Below are positions 42,836 to 50,551 of a stretch of 64,000 nucleotides of DNA, in pieces. Source of the stretch: Salinisphaera aquimarina (GTDB taxonomy: Bacteria > Pseudomonadota > Gammaproteobacteria > Nevskiales > Salinisphaeraceae); the NCBI RefSeq assembly GCF_042643355.1, contig NZ_JBHRSS010000003.1, positions 992,001 through 1,056,000 of the forward strand, read 5' to 3'. A program made the translations under genes and the position numbers. Under the pieces are notes generated by a model. The model was given only the letters and a program-made list of their open reading frames with translations. It did no database searches and was not told the DNA's origin. How positions within the stretch are numbered: position 1 is the first letter of the stretch; the number at the start of each line of letters is the position of its first letter.

Positions 42836-43378
42836 ATGAACAGACGACAATTCATCGGCATCGCGGCCGGCACTGCAGCCGGATTCGGCCTGTGGCGGTT
42901 CACGCGCTCATCCGCGTCGGCCGGGCCGCCGGTCGGCCATGCCCGGCCATCCACAGCGAGCGAGGTTCAAACCGTGGAAAAAAGTGATAGTGAATGGCGA
43001 GAGGAACTGGCGCCGGACGCCTACAAGGTGTTGCGCAAGGAAGGCACGGAAGCACCGGGTTCGAGCGCCCTGAACGCGGTCAAGGCCAAGGGCGAGTTTC
43101 AGTGCGCGGGCTGTGGCCTGGCGTTGTTCCCGAGCGACTATAAATACGAGTCCGGCACCGGCTGGCCGAGTTTCTACGACTACATCGACGGTCATCTCGA
43201 GTTCAAGACCGATTTCAAGATGCTCATGCCGCGCAAGGAATATCACTGTGCCCGCTGTGGCGGTCATCAGGGCCATGTGTTCAAGGATGGCCCTGATCCC
43301 ACGGGGTTGCGTTACTGCAACAACGGCGTGGCGCTGAAATTCGTGCCCGCCGACGATAGGGACGATCAACCGGCCTGA
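42836..43378 (+). CDS. msrB: Peptide-methionine (R)-S-oxide reductase MsrB, probably Tat-exported
   Basis: 180-aa MsrB. The start ATG 42836 gives MNRRQFIGIAAGTAAGFGLW, a twin-arginine-like signal, so this MsrB is probably exported. The enzyme core has zinc pairs CAGC and CARCGGHQGHVF, the substrate region SGTGWPSFYDYID and the catalytic RYCNNGVALKF, where the family more often reads RYCxNSxSL. Repairs oxidised methionine in periplasmic proteins; a partner supplying electrons (such as a thioredoxin-like DUF4174 or DsbD) is not identified. Followed by a strong bidirectional terminator. Confidence 0.9.
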   Translation: MNRRQFIGIAAGTAAGFGLWRFTRSSASAGPPVGHARPSTASEVQTVEKSDSEWREELAPDAYKVLRKEGTEAPGSSALNAVKAKGEFQCAGCGLALFPSDYKYESGTGWPSFYDYIDGHLEFKTDFKMLMPRKEYHCARCGGHQGHVFKDGPDPTGLRYCNNGVALKFVPADDRDDQPA

Positions 43379-43400
43379 CCTGTCTCGTCGATCCGAAAGC

Positions 43401-43427
43401 AAAAAACCCGGCATCGCCGGGTTTTTT
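43401..43427. terminator. Bidirectional rho-independent terminator
   Basis: AAAAAACCCGGC(ATC)GCCGGGTTTTTT is a symmetrical intrinsic terminator between the convergent msrB and DUF2147 genes; A-run and T-run make it work for both. Confidence 0.9.
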
Positions 43428-43470
43428 GCGAGCGGTCTACGACTGACTAAAGCCGGGCGACCGGAATCCG

Positions 43471-43932
43471 TTACTCGAGCAGATCCTGGTGCACGTGTTC
43501 GGCGTTCTTGTCCACGCGTTTCCATGTCTGCGACTTGCCGATCAGGCTGATGCCGATATAGCCACGCACATCGAGCGTGTCGGGATCGGACTGGCTGGCC
43601 TTGGCCTTGTAGGTCTTGCCGTTGTTCGGATCGTAGATGGTGCCGCCTTCGAACTTGCCGTCGCCGGCATAGCTGAGACCGTCAAGCACGGTGACCCCGA
43701 GCAGGCGACGGTCGCGCTTGGATTCATCGGGGTTCTTCTTGTCGTAGCGCGCCTGGCCGTCTTTCGAGCCGACGATCTTGCCCTTCCAGTGGTCGCCGTC
43801 CTCATAGAGCTCGACATAACCGCCGCTGGCGGTTTCCCAGACGCCGGCGGCATCTTCGGCTTTCTGGTCGGCCGCGAAGGCCATGCCGGCGGTAGCCAAC
43901 AGAGCAGTACAAAGCAACGCACGTTTCAGCAT
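43471..43932 (-). CDS. DUF2147 family exported protein
   Basis: 153-aa secreted protein: signal peptide MLKRALLCTALLATAGMAFAAD, then a DUF2147 beta-barrel (GVWETASGGYVELYEDGDHWKGKIVG, LLGVTVLDGLSYAGDGKFEGGTIYDPNNGKTYKAKASQ, DVRGYIGISLIGKSQTWKRV). The family is widespread in Gram-negative bacteria with unknown function, apparently periplasmic. AGGAGAAAC precedes the ATG. The 23-bp end of the MITE-like element lies 62 bp upstream of its start. Confidence 0.87.
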   Translation of the reverse strand: MLKRALLCTALLATAGMAFAADQKAEDAAGVWETASGGYVELYEDGDHWKGKIVGSKDGQARYDKKNPDESKRDRRLLGVTVLDGLSYAGDGKFEGGTIYDPNNGKTYKAKASQSDPDTLDVRGYIGISLIGKSQTWKRVDKNAEHVHQDLLE

Positions 43933-43994
43933 GATGTTTCTCCTCTCATTCTCAAAATAATCTATTTCACATTGGCAAGATTAGCATGCTTGCG

Positions 43995-44275
43995 AGGGCC
44001 TGTTGCCGTTTCATACGGCCCCGCGTTGCACCCCAAAATCACGTCAAACAAGGCGCAGAGCGCCGGCCGCAGTGATTCTGCGGTCAAGCTCTGCTACGAC
44101 GGATGGCGCGATTTTGGGCCGCAACCCCCAGTAAATAAAGATGGGACGGCCGCTATTTTTCCGCAATCCGGCGTTGCAGCTCGCTCATGTAGCTCGGCTA
44201 CATCGCGCTCCCTGCGCCTTGTCTTGCAAAAAAATAGCCGCCGGCGCGGCGTCGTATGAAACGGCAACAGGCCCT
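43995..44275. mobile_element. Non-autonomous MITE-like element with 23-bp terminal inverted repeats and two internal hairpins
   Basis: The element starts AGGGCCTGTTGCCGTTTCATACG (43995-44017) and ends with its exact inverse complement (44253-44275). Two internal hairpins are visible: arms GTTGCACCCCAAAATC and GATTTTGGGCCGCAAC (44025-44125), and GGCCGCTATTTTT with AAAAAATAGCCGCC (44148-44242) around a TAGCTCGGCTA loop. It has no coding capacity and no obvious target-site duplication. It lies between the DUF2147 gene and the NYN gene. The design is that of a MITE mobilised by a transposase elsewhere; repeats of this TATTTTT/GCAAGACAAGGCG type are found in many gammaproteobacteria. Confidence 0.75.
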
Positions 44276-44379
44276 AGAGCCGAACGCACGATGAACGCAC
44301 GGGTCGTAACACTCGGCGATGCTAGACTCGGCGGTCTGTTCACGCGCGATCGTCGCGCTCCTGCTGTAGAGAGACCGCC

Positions 44380-45132
44380 ATGTCCGGCGAAGCACTGATT
44401 GCTGTTTTCATCGATTTCGAGAATCTCGCCCTCGGGGTCAAGGATGTGCCCGGCGGCGATTTCGACATGAGTCTGATCCACAAGCGGGTGCTGGAAAAAG
44501 GCCGGCTGGTGTTCAAGCGCGCCTACTGCGACTGGGGCCGCTATCGGGATCAGATGCGCTCGTTTCATTCCATGGGCATCGAGATGATCGATATCCCGCA
44601 GACCCGTATTTCCGGCAAGAACAGCGCCGATATCCGCATGGTCGTGGACGCCCTGGACCTGTGCTACGCCAAGGGCCATATCGACACGTTCGTGCTGGTG
44701 TCCGGCGACTCCGATTTCTCGCCGCTGGTCTCCAAGCTCAAGGAAAACGACAAGCGCGTGATCGGCTGCGGGGTGAAATCATCTACCTCGGAGCTGCTGG
44801 TCGCCAACTGCGACGAATTCATCTACTACGACGATCTGGTGCGCAAGTCCGGCCGTCAGCGCAAGCGCAAGGCCGAGTCCGGCCAGAAGCAGGACAAGGG
44901 CGCGGAGGCACGCGAAAAGCTGTTGGAAATCGTCTCCTCGCTGGAGTCCGACTACGACCCGGTCTGGGGCTCGCTGGTCAAGCAGACCATCAAGCGCGTG
45001 TATCCGGGCTTCAATGAAAGCTATTCCGGTTTCAAGAGCTTCACCGATCTGCTCAAGTCGGCCGAGCAGCACGGTCAGATCAGCCTCGAATACGACGCCG
45101 AGCGCGGCAACTACAAGGTCGCCGTGGCTTGA
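44380..45132 (+). CDS. NYN domain protein with C-terminal OST-HTH/LOTUS-like domain (LabA-like)
   Basis: 250-aa predicted RNA-associated nuclease-like protein. The N-terminal NYN (PIN-like) domain shows metal-binding acids in AVFIDFENLALG, NSADIRMVVDALDLC and LVSGDSDFSPLVSKLKE. A Lys-rich linker (about 165-185) leads to an OST-HTH-like domain (VWGSLVKQTIKRVYPGFNESYSGFKSFTDLLKSAEQHGQISLEYDAERGNYKV) that binds RNA in other proteins. LabA of cyanobacteria is the best-known relative. Stands alone between the MITE-like element and the small gene pair. Confidence 0.86.
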   Translation: MSGEALIAVFIDFENLALGVKDVPGGDFDMSLIHKRVLEKGRLVFKRAYCDWGRYRDQMRSFHSMGIEMIDIPQTRISGKNSADIRMVVDALDLCYAKGHIDTFVLVSGDSDFSPLVSKLKENDKRVIGCGVKSSTSELLVANCDEFIYYDDLVRKSGRQRKRKAESGQKQDKGAEAREKLLEIVSSLESDYDPVWGSLVKQTIKRVYPGFNESYSGFKSFTDLLKSAEQHGQISLEYDAERGNYKVAVA

Positions 45133-45147
45133 GTTGACTCGAGAGAG

Positions 45148-45321
45148 TCAACGTTTCTTCGTTTCAGGTTCCCGGGGCTTGTTGTCGCCTTCCGATTCCG
45201 AGGGCGACGACGTGGTCTGGAGTTTGCCGCGCTTCAACTTGCCGGCGCCGCTCCAGCTGCCTTCTACAGAATCACGCCCCACGCCTTCGGGAAGCACCGT
45301 TTTTGTGTCATTTGAGCTCAT
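45148..45321 (-). CDS. Small hydrophilic protein of unknown function
   Basis: 57-aa predicted protein starting MSSNDTKTVLPEGVGRDS and ending KPREPETKKR; Ser/Glu/Lys-rich, no hydrophobic helix, likely disordered. Its ATG overlaps the stop of the membrane-protein gene by four bases (ATGA), the best evidence that it is real. Otherwise nothing recognisable. Confidence 0.5.
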   Translation of the reverse strand: MSSNDTKTVLPEGVGRDSVEGSWSGAGKLKRGKLQTTSSPSESEGDNKPREPETKKR

Positions 45322-45692
45322 AGGTAAGAAAACCCGCTTAACGCACTGAATCCGATCCCGACTCTGAATGACCAGAGCGCGATGAAATCGAGCCGCTCCA
45401 GTACAGGATCCGAATCCGTGTCCGTGGTGAGGATTGTCGTCAGATGGTCTGCGTTTCGCTGAAACACTTCCAGCACACAGAATATCGTGGTCACGAACGC
45501 TGTAAGCGCAATCGCGAACAGGAAGTTCTGGTAGGCGCATTGGGTTTCGTATTTGCTCAGTATCACGACAATGACCCCGATCCCTGCGGACGACAGGGTC
45601 ACCAGCTGTTTATCCAGTTCAAGCCGTGTCGTCAGCCACGCGTTGATAATCGCGCTTCGGAAGATTTCATCTTCGTCGTCCGATCCGGGCAT
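45318..45692 (-). CDS. Small integral membrane protein of unknown function
   Basis: 124-aa protein with three predicted transmembrane segments (VTLSSAGIGVIVVIL, LFAIALTAFVTTIFCVLEVF, IALWSFRVGIGFSALSGFSYL) and an acidic N terminus (MPGSDDEDEIF). Less GC-rich codon use than the neighbours (many A/T third bases) suggests acquisition. Overlaps the 57-aa gene downstream, so the pair is one unit. No family recognised; possibilities include a holin-like or immunity-type membrane protein, but nothing decides it. Confidence 0.6.
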   Translation of the reverse strand: MPGSDDEDEIFRSAIINAWLTTRLELDKQLVTLSSAGIGVIVVILSKYETQCAYQNFLFAIALTAFVTTIFCVLEVFQRNADHLTTILTTDTDSDPVLERLDFIALWSFRVGIGFSALSGFSYL

Positions 45693-45745
45693 ACGTCAAT
45701 ACGGTAACGAGACCCACGGTCGAGTATAGAACAGCTGTGAACAAT

Positions 45746-45778
45746 AGAACCCGGCATCGCGTAGCGACGTCGGGTTCT
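45746..45778. terminator. Hairpin downstream of sodC (possible terminator)
   Basis: AGAACCCGGCATCGC and GCGACGTCGGGTTCT pair with one mismatch around a short loop. Reading on the reverse strand, after sodC, the stem is followed by ATTGTT rather than a pure T-run, so termination is plausible but not assured. Confidence 0.55.
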
Positions 45779-45824
45779 GTTCAACCGCCTTGGAGGAGCG
45801 GCCCGGGGGCGTCCGCGTTGCGGT

Positions 45825-46511
45825 TCAGGGCTTGGCGATACCGATCACGCCACAGGCCTGGCGTGAACCGGCGGCGCCGATCGGCGGCTGGCTCGGGTCG
45901 TTCGCCTTGGCGTGGATGATGACGCCGCGACCGATGATCGATTTCGCGCCCGTCAGCGACGCCCCATCGATCATGCCATCGGCATTCGCGCTGCCGTCGT
46001 CGCCCACCTCCAGATCACCGAGATCGCCGGTGATGCGGTCGATATCCTTGGGCGGGTTCTCGGAGCTGCCTTTCAGATTGAAGTGGGTGCCGGCCGATTT
46101 GCCGTCGCCCGAGGAGCAATCGCCGTAGAGATGGATATGGTAGCCGTGCTTGCCGGGCGCCAGACCGGTGGCCGTGGTGGTGTAGGCCACGCCGCCGTCC
46201 TTGGGGGTGAAGCGAATCGTGGCAGTGGCGTCGTCATTGCCCTGGGTGCCATGCAGCACCGCGATTGCCGCCCTGGGCATGTCCTCGCTGGACGACTGAC
46301 TCGAGGCCATGGCCGAGGACTCGTCGCCGTTCATGTCCTGTTCGCCCTGGTCCTCGCTCGACCCGTTGTCTTCGGGCATGGCCTGGCTGTTTTCGCTGGC
46401 CGTGTTGGTCTGCGCATTCTCGCTGGGCTTGTTCTGGGTGTCGCTGTCGCCACAGGCGGTCATGCTGATGGCCAGCAAAACGGCGGCTGATATGGAAAGT
46501 ACGGGCTTCAT
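45825..46511 (-). CDS. sodC: Superoxide dismutase [Cu-Zn]-like lipoprotein lacking two zinc ligands
   Basis: 228-aa periplasmic superoxide dismutase. The signal ends in a lipobox (SMTAC, Cys20), then a long acidic Ser/Gln/Met-rich linker (21-78). Copper ligands H125 and H127 (GYHIH), H143 (GTHFN) and H200 (GVIIHAKAND) are intact, as is the disulfide pair C132/C220. In the zinc loop, where the family has two further His around 151-160, this protein reads GSSENPPKDIDRITGDLG: both are missing, and only D163 and the bridging H143 remain. It could be a copper-only enzyme. 50 bp downstream of the small lipoprotein gene, likely same operon. Confidence 0.86.
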   Translation of the reverse strand: MKPVLSISAAVLLAISMTACGDSDTQNKPSENAQTNTASENSQAMPEDNGSSEDQGEQDMNGDESSAMASSQSSSEDMPRAAIAVLHGTQGNDDATATIRFTPKDGGVAYTTTATGLAPGKHGYHIHLYGDCSSGDGKSAGTHFNLKGSSENPPKDIDRITGDLGDLEVGDDGSANADGMIDGASLTGAKSIIGRGVIIHAKANDPSQPPIGAAGSRQACGVIGIAKP

Positions 46512-46561
46512 CTTGATGCTCCTGCGTAGGAAAAAGAGTCCGGTCCGGGGTCGGCGGGGTC

Positions 46562-46981
46562 TCAGCTGCGGCGCGCGCTGATGTCGTCAACCACGGCGGT
46601 GGCGTCGCGGTCGGCGCCAAATACCTGTTGATAATGCGTCTGCAGCCAGGGACCGAGCGGCGTGCTGTCGGATGTGTCGAGCAACTGCGCGAGCGTGTCG
46701 ACGTGTTCGCCGCCGCCTTGCGCGGCCTCCCGCTGGAGCTGGTCGCGCTGCGAGCCGACGAATTCGACCGCCTGCGCATAACGGGGCACATCGGGGTCGG
46801 TGACCGATGCATTGGTCGACGCGCGGCTGGCCTTGGAGATGCCGTGCGAGATGGTGGCGGCGGCGTCCGCGGCTACATTGGTCGTGCTGGTGAACGCAGC
46901 GCAGCCGCCGAGCAGGGTAATCGCGGCGCCCATCAGGCAGACAGCCGTCAGGCGATTATTCGAATACGAAATGATTTTCAA
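46562..46981 (-). CDS. Small lipoprotein, DUF3015-like
   Basis: About 139-aa protein from a TTG start at 46981 (LKIISYSNNRLTAVCLMGA...). A signal segment with lipobox LLGGC (about residue 26) precedes an Ala/Thr-rich region and a helical end, EFVGSQRDQLQREAAQGGGEHVDTLAQLL... LGPWLQTHYQQVFG, resembling DUF3015-type periplasmic proteins. TTG is chosen because no ATG precedes the lipobox with a proper N region. Function unknown; upstream of sodC. Confidence 0.6.
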   Translation of the reverse strand: MKIISYSNNRLTAVCLMGAAITLLGGCAAFTSTTNVAADAAATISHGISKASRASTNASVTDPDVPRYAQAVEFVGSQRDQLQREAAQGGGEHVDTLAQLLDTSDSTPLGPWLQTHYQQVFGADRDATAVVDDISARRS

Positions 46982-47189
46982 TGGTAACCGCTGTTCTTGG
47001 AGGGATGACGACCACGCTATCGCCTTGGTCCGCGCAGCACAACAGGTCACCGCTGCCGGCGTCGTCCGCCGGATACAGCCGGGATTAAGCCGCCTTACGG
47101 TTTCATGAGTCGTATAAATACAACAATTTGCCGGTGGCGATGAACGCCACCGCATTGCGGCGATGGGGTCGCCGCCAGGGACGTTTCCG

Positions 47190-48106
47190 ATGAGAACGGT
47201 CTATCGCACGCCGGAAGAACGCTTCGCGCGGCTGTCCGGTTTCAGTCTTGCGCCGCGCTATGCCGAGGTCGACGACATGCGCATGCAGACATGCGCATGC
47301 ACTATGTGGATGCAGGGCCGCGCAATGCGCCGGTCGTGGTGTTGCTGCACGGCGAGCCGAGCTGGTGCTATCTGTATCGCCACATGATCGATCCGCTGGT
47401 GGATGCCGGATATCGCGTGCTGGCGCCCGATCTCATCGGTTGCGGCCGCTCCGACAAGCCGGCCGCCATCGTCGATTACAGCTATCAGAACCACGTGGAC
47501 TGGACCTGGAGCTGGTTCGAGCAGTTGGAGCTCACGGATGTGACCCTGTTCTGTCAGGACTGGGGCTCGCTGATCGGGCTGCGGCTGGTCGCCGAGCATC
47601 CGGAACGTTTCGCGCGCGTGTTCGTGGGCAACGGCTTTCTGCCTACCGGCGACCAGAACATGCCCTGGCTGTTCTCGGCCTGGCGCGCCTTCGCGCTACG
47701 CAGTCCGGTGTTTCCGGTGGGCGGCATTCTGCAGGTCGGCAGCAAGCGCTGGTTGTCACGCGACGAGCGCGCTGCCTACTGGGCACCGTTTCCCGACAAA
47801 CGCTATATGGCCGGCATCCGTGCGTTTCCGGCGCTGGTGCCGATTACGCCCGACGATCCCGCTACGCCGGCCAATCGCGCGGCCTGGGCGGCGCTGGAGC
47901 GTTTCGACAAGCCGTTTCATACCTGTTTTGCAGACGGCGACCCGATCACCCGCGGCGCCGACAAGGCATTGCAGCGACGGATTCCCCGCGCGGCGCACGC
48001 CGAGCACACCACGATCCGCGGTGCGCGGCATTTCCTGCAGGAAGATCAGGGCCCGGCGATCGCGGCCTTCATGCTCGCGCAGATGAAGGCGTCGGCAGCC
48101 GGCTGA
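47190..48106 (+). pseudogene. Haloalkane dehalogenase (HLD-I type), frameshifted by a 14-bp duplication
   Basis: Alpha/beta-hydrolase that would cleave carbon-halogen bonds. The N-terminal part (MRTVYRTPEERFARLSGFSLAPRYAEVDD, ATG 47190 with AGGGA at 47177-47181) is in one frame and the rest (MHYVDAGPRNAPVVVLLHGEPSW... from 47291) in another. An exact tandem duplication of GACATGCGCATGCA at 47274-47301 causes the shift; removing one copy restores VDDMRMHYVDAG. The catalytic set is intact: HGEPSW, nucleophile Asp in FCQDWGSLIG, acid DGDP, and His in GARHFLQEDQGP. Re-initiation at 47291 lacks a ribosome-binding site, so the product is probably lost in this strain unless the repeat contracts. Confidence 0.85.
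47274..47301 (+). repeat. Exact 14-bp tandem duplication inside the dehalogenase gene
   Basis: Two adjoining copies of GACATGCGCATGCA (47274-47287 and 47288-47301). The length is not a multiple of three, so it shifts the reading frame. The unit contains the palindrome TGCGCA plus ATGC overlaps. Confidence 0.95.
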
Positions 48107-48122
48107 ATAGTCGCGTCGGTGC

Positions 48123-48854
48123 TCAGGCGAGTGTCTTGTAGAGGGCCCGGTACTGGCTGGCGGCCCGGCTGCGCGGCGCGAAGACCGCGACCGGCGCCCG
48201 ATGCTCGCCCATCTTCTCGACGTGGGTGGCGTAGTCGATGAATGTCTTGGGCGCCTTCTTCATCGCCGCCGGCGGTGCGGCGATCAGATCCTTGTGCATG
48301 CGCCGGCGCCGATCGGCCATCGAGAAGAATGGCGTGATATTGGTCTTGCCGACTTTCTTGGCCTCGACGTGCGCGTTGACTTCATCGAGCGCGCGCAGCG
48401 ACAGCGGTGTCGGCACCACCGGCACCAGCACACGGTCCGCCGCCCGGAGGATCGCGGTCGCCAGGGCGCCGATGCCGGGCGGGCAATCCAGAATCAGCAG
48501 CGAGTAGGTTTCGGAGAACGGCTCGATCAGGGATTCGAGCACCTTGCGCGGCTGCTTGGAGGCGTGGATATGGGCGTCCCAGTCGCGGTAGCCGCGATCG
48601 CCGGGCAGCACATCCAGACGCTCGAATGCGCTGGGGCGTACGTATCGGCCCAGCGGCTCCTTGCCGGCGACCACGCGTTTGGCCGATATCTCCGGGCTCT
48701 CGTCGATGCCCATGTACCAGCTGGCCGCGCCCTGCGGGTCCAGATCCCACAGCAGCACATGCTTGCCGCTGGCAGCCGCCTCGTAGGCCAGATTCACCGC
48801 AGCGGCGGTCTTGCCGACCCCGCCTTTCAAACTGTAGAGCGCCCAGGTTTTCAT
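48123..48854 (-). CDS. Orphan ParA-family ATPase
   Basis: 243-aa P-loop ATPase of the ParA/Soj type. The deviant Walker A is SLKGGVGKTAAAVNLAYEAA near residue 9-16, the A' LWDLDPQGAASWYMG, and the Walker B region LLILDCPPGIG near residue 130. No ParB gene and no centromere-like repeat are visible, so this is a chromosomal orphan that might position a cellular cargo (for example chemoreceptors or carboxysome-like objects); the cargo is unknown. Converges with the dehalogenase gene. Start ATG 48854. Confidence 0.87.
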   Translation of the reverse strand: MKTWALYSLKGGVGKTAAAVNLAYEAAASGKHVLLWDLDPQGAASWYMGIDESPEISAKRVVAGKEPLGRYVRPSAFERLDVLPGDRGYRDWDAHIHASKQPRKVLESLIEPFSETYSLLILDCPPGIGALATAILRAADRVLVPVVPTPLSLRALDEVNAHVEAKKVGKTNITPFFSMADRRRRMHKDLIAAPPAAMKKAPKTFIDYATHVEKMGEHRAPVAVFAPRSRAASQYRALYKTLA

Positions 48855-48990
48855 GGTGGCGAGCCTACCCAACGAATGTGACAGAAATATGGCATGACCA
48901 TGACGACGGCTGGCGACGGCATGGGCGCGCATCTCCAGCACCGCAGCATGCCCGAATTGACGACCGTCCGTCATCGCGTAGGCTGCGCGC

Positions 48991-49479
48991 ATGCGGATTG
49001 CCCTGATTGCCGACACCCACGGCGCGCTCGACGCGCGTATCGCCGACGCCGTGCGCGGCGCCGATCTGCTGGTGCATGCCGGCGATGTCGGTGTCGGCGT
49101 CGAAGCCGAACTCGCGCCGCTCGCCAAAGACGTCGTCATCGTCCAGGGCAACAACGACCCGGCCGACAGCGGCTGGCCCGAATCGGTGCGTCTCGATTTG
49201 CCCGGCGGTGAACTTGCGGTCATGCACGGGCATCAATGGCCGGCGAAGACACGCCACGGAAAACTGCGTGACGCGTTCCCGGCTGCGGCCGCGATCGTGT
49301 GCGGCCACAGCCACCGTCGTGTCCTCGACGACACGACCGACCCCTGGGTGCTCAATCCGGGCGCGGCGGGTCGAACCCGGGCCTACGGCGGGCCGGGCTA
49401 TATCGAATTGACCGCCAACAGCGGCCGCTGGAGCACGCGTCTATTCGAATATGCGCCGTTATCGAAGCGTCGGCGCTAG
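48991..49479 (+). CDS. Metallophosphoesterase, YfcE-type phosphodiesterase
   Basis: 162-aa calcineurin-like phosphoesterase. The metal ligands are in MRIALIADTHG, VHAGDVG, VQGNND, VMHGHQW and VCGHSHRR, followed by VLNPGAAGRTR. Small phosphodiesterases of this type (YfcE, MJ0936) hydrolyse phosphodiester model substrates; physiological substrate unknown. Cytosolic. Divergent from parA. Confidence 0.9.
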   Translation: MRIALIADTHGALDARIADAVRGADLLVHAGDVGVGVEAELAPLAKDVVIVQGNNDPADSGWPESVRLDLPGGELAVMHGHQWPAKTRHGKLRDAFPAAAAIVCGHSHRRVLDDTTDPWVLNPGAAGRTRAYGGPGYIELTANSGRWSTRLFEYAPLSKRRR

Positions 49480-49789
49480 CGAGGGCGACGAGTCCCGGTT
49501 GCCGGTGATGATTCGGGATTGCCGTGCATCTTGAGAATGTCACGGTCTACGCATGGAAACGGTGCGGCTAAGGGCGAAGCCGCCATGGTGGCCAACTTTC
49601 GGGTTGTCCAGCTGCTTTTTCACGCTGGGTTGGGCGCAATTCGGGTTGATTGCTAGGCTCTTGCCCACGACTATTTTGTAGTGGTCAGCGCTGGCCGGCC
49701 GTGTCACGGTATTGTCGCGGCGCTGGTGGGGGATTGATGCGCCACTAATCGCCGTGGGCATGATGTTGGGCCGGGAGGGCCTTCGAGCA
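49480..49789. other. Upstream region of the liv operon
   Basis: 310 bp between the phosphoesterase gene and livG. GGGAGGG at 49773-49779 is the ribosome-binding site for livG. No pair of -35/-10 hexamers stands out; several TTG and TA-rich words occur near 49630-49680. No further gene is seen. Confidence 0.4.
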
Positions 49790-50551
49790 TTGATACAAGT
49801 CGATAACATTGCCAAGTCGTTTGGCGGCATCAAGGCCGTCGACGCCTGCTCCTTCGAGGTGGCCGAAGGCAGCATCACCGGGCTGATCGGGCCCAACGGG
49901 GCCGGCAAATCGACGCTGTTCAATATCGTGACCGGGTTTCTCAAGCCCGATTCCGGCCGGATTCTGCTCGACGGCGACAACGTCGCGGGCGTGCCGCCGG
50001 AACAGCTTTTCCACCGCGGCCTGGTACGCACGTTTCAGACCCCGCACGAATTCTCGCGCATGACCGTACGCGAGAATCTCATGCTCGTACCCGCCGGTCA
50101 GCGCGGCGAGAATCTGCTGCAGTCCTGGCTGCGCTGGGCGCGCGTGAAGGATCAGGAACGCCAGCTGCTCGACCAGGTCGACGATGTGCTGGCGTTTCTC
50201 AATCTCGATCATATCGCCGACACGCTGGCCGGCAATATCTCCGGCGGCCAGAAGAAGCTGCTGGAACTGGGCCGCACGATGATGACCGATGCGCGCGTTG
50301 TACTGCTCGACGAGCCCGGCGCGGGCGTCAATCGCACCCTGCTGGCAACGCTGGCGGACGCGATCACCCGCCTCAATCGCGAGCGCGGCTATACCTTCTG
50401 CGTGATCGAGCACGACATGGATCTGGTCGCCCAGCTATGTGCGCCGGTGATCGTCATGGCCAACGGCAGCGTCATCGCCCAGGGCGATTTCGATACCATC
50501 CGCCGCAATCCGCAGGTCATCGATGCCTACCTCGGCGGGGTGCCGGCCTGA
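49790..50551 (+). CDS. livG: Branched-chain amino acid-type ABC transporter ATP-binding protein LivG
   Basis: 253-aa ATPase of the hydrophobic amino acid transporter family. Walker A GPNGAGKST, signature ISGGQKKLLELGR and Walker B VVLLDEPGAGVN are visible. The TTG at 49790 (LIQVDNIAKSFGG) is preferred, since it matches family length and has GGGAGGG ten bases upstream; ATG 49760/49763 are earlier in-frame options. Overlaps livF by one base. Works with LivF at the LivHM permease. Confidence 0.9.
   Translation: MIQVDNIAKSFGGIKAVDACSFEVAEGSITGLIGPNGAGKSTLFNIVTGFLKPDSGRILLDGDNVAGVPPEQLFHRGLVRTFQTPHEFSRMTVRENLMLVPAGQRGENLLQSWLRWARVKDQERQLLDQVDDVLAFLNLDHIADTLAGNISGGQKKLLELGRTMMTDARVVLLDEPGAGVNRTLLATLADAITRLNRERGYTFCVIEHDMDLVAQLCAPVIVMANGSVIAQGDFDTIRRNPQVIDAYLGGVPA

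Noticed and set aside
46562..47155. Longer 197-codon version of the DUF3015-like lipoprotein
   Set aside because: The upstream part lacks similarity and would hide the signal and lipobox inside the protein; TTG 46981 is a better start.
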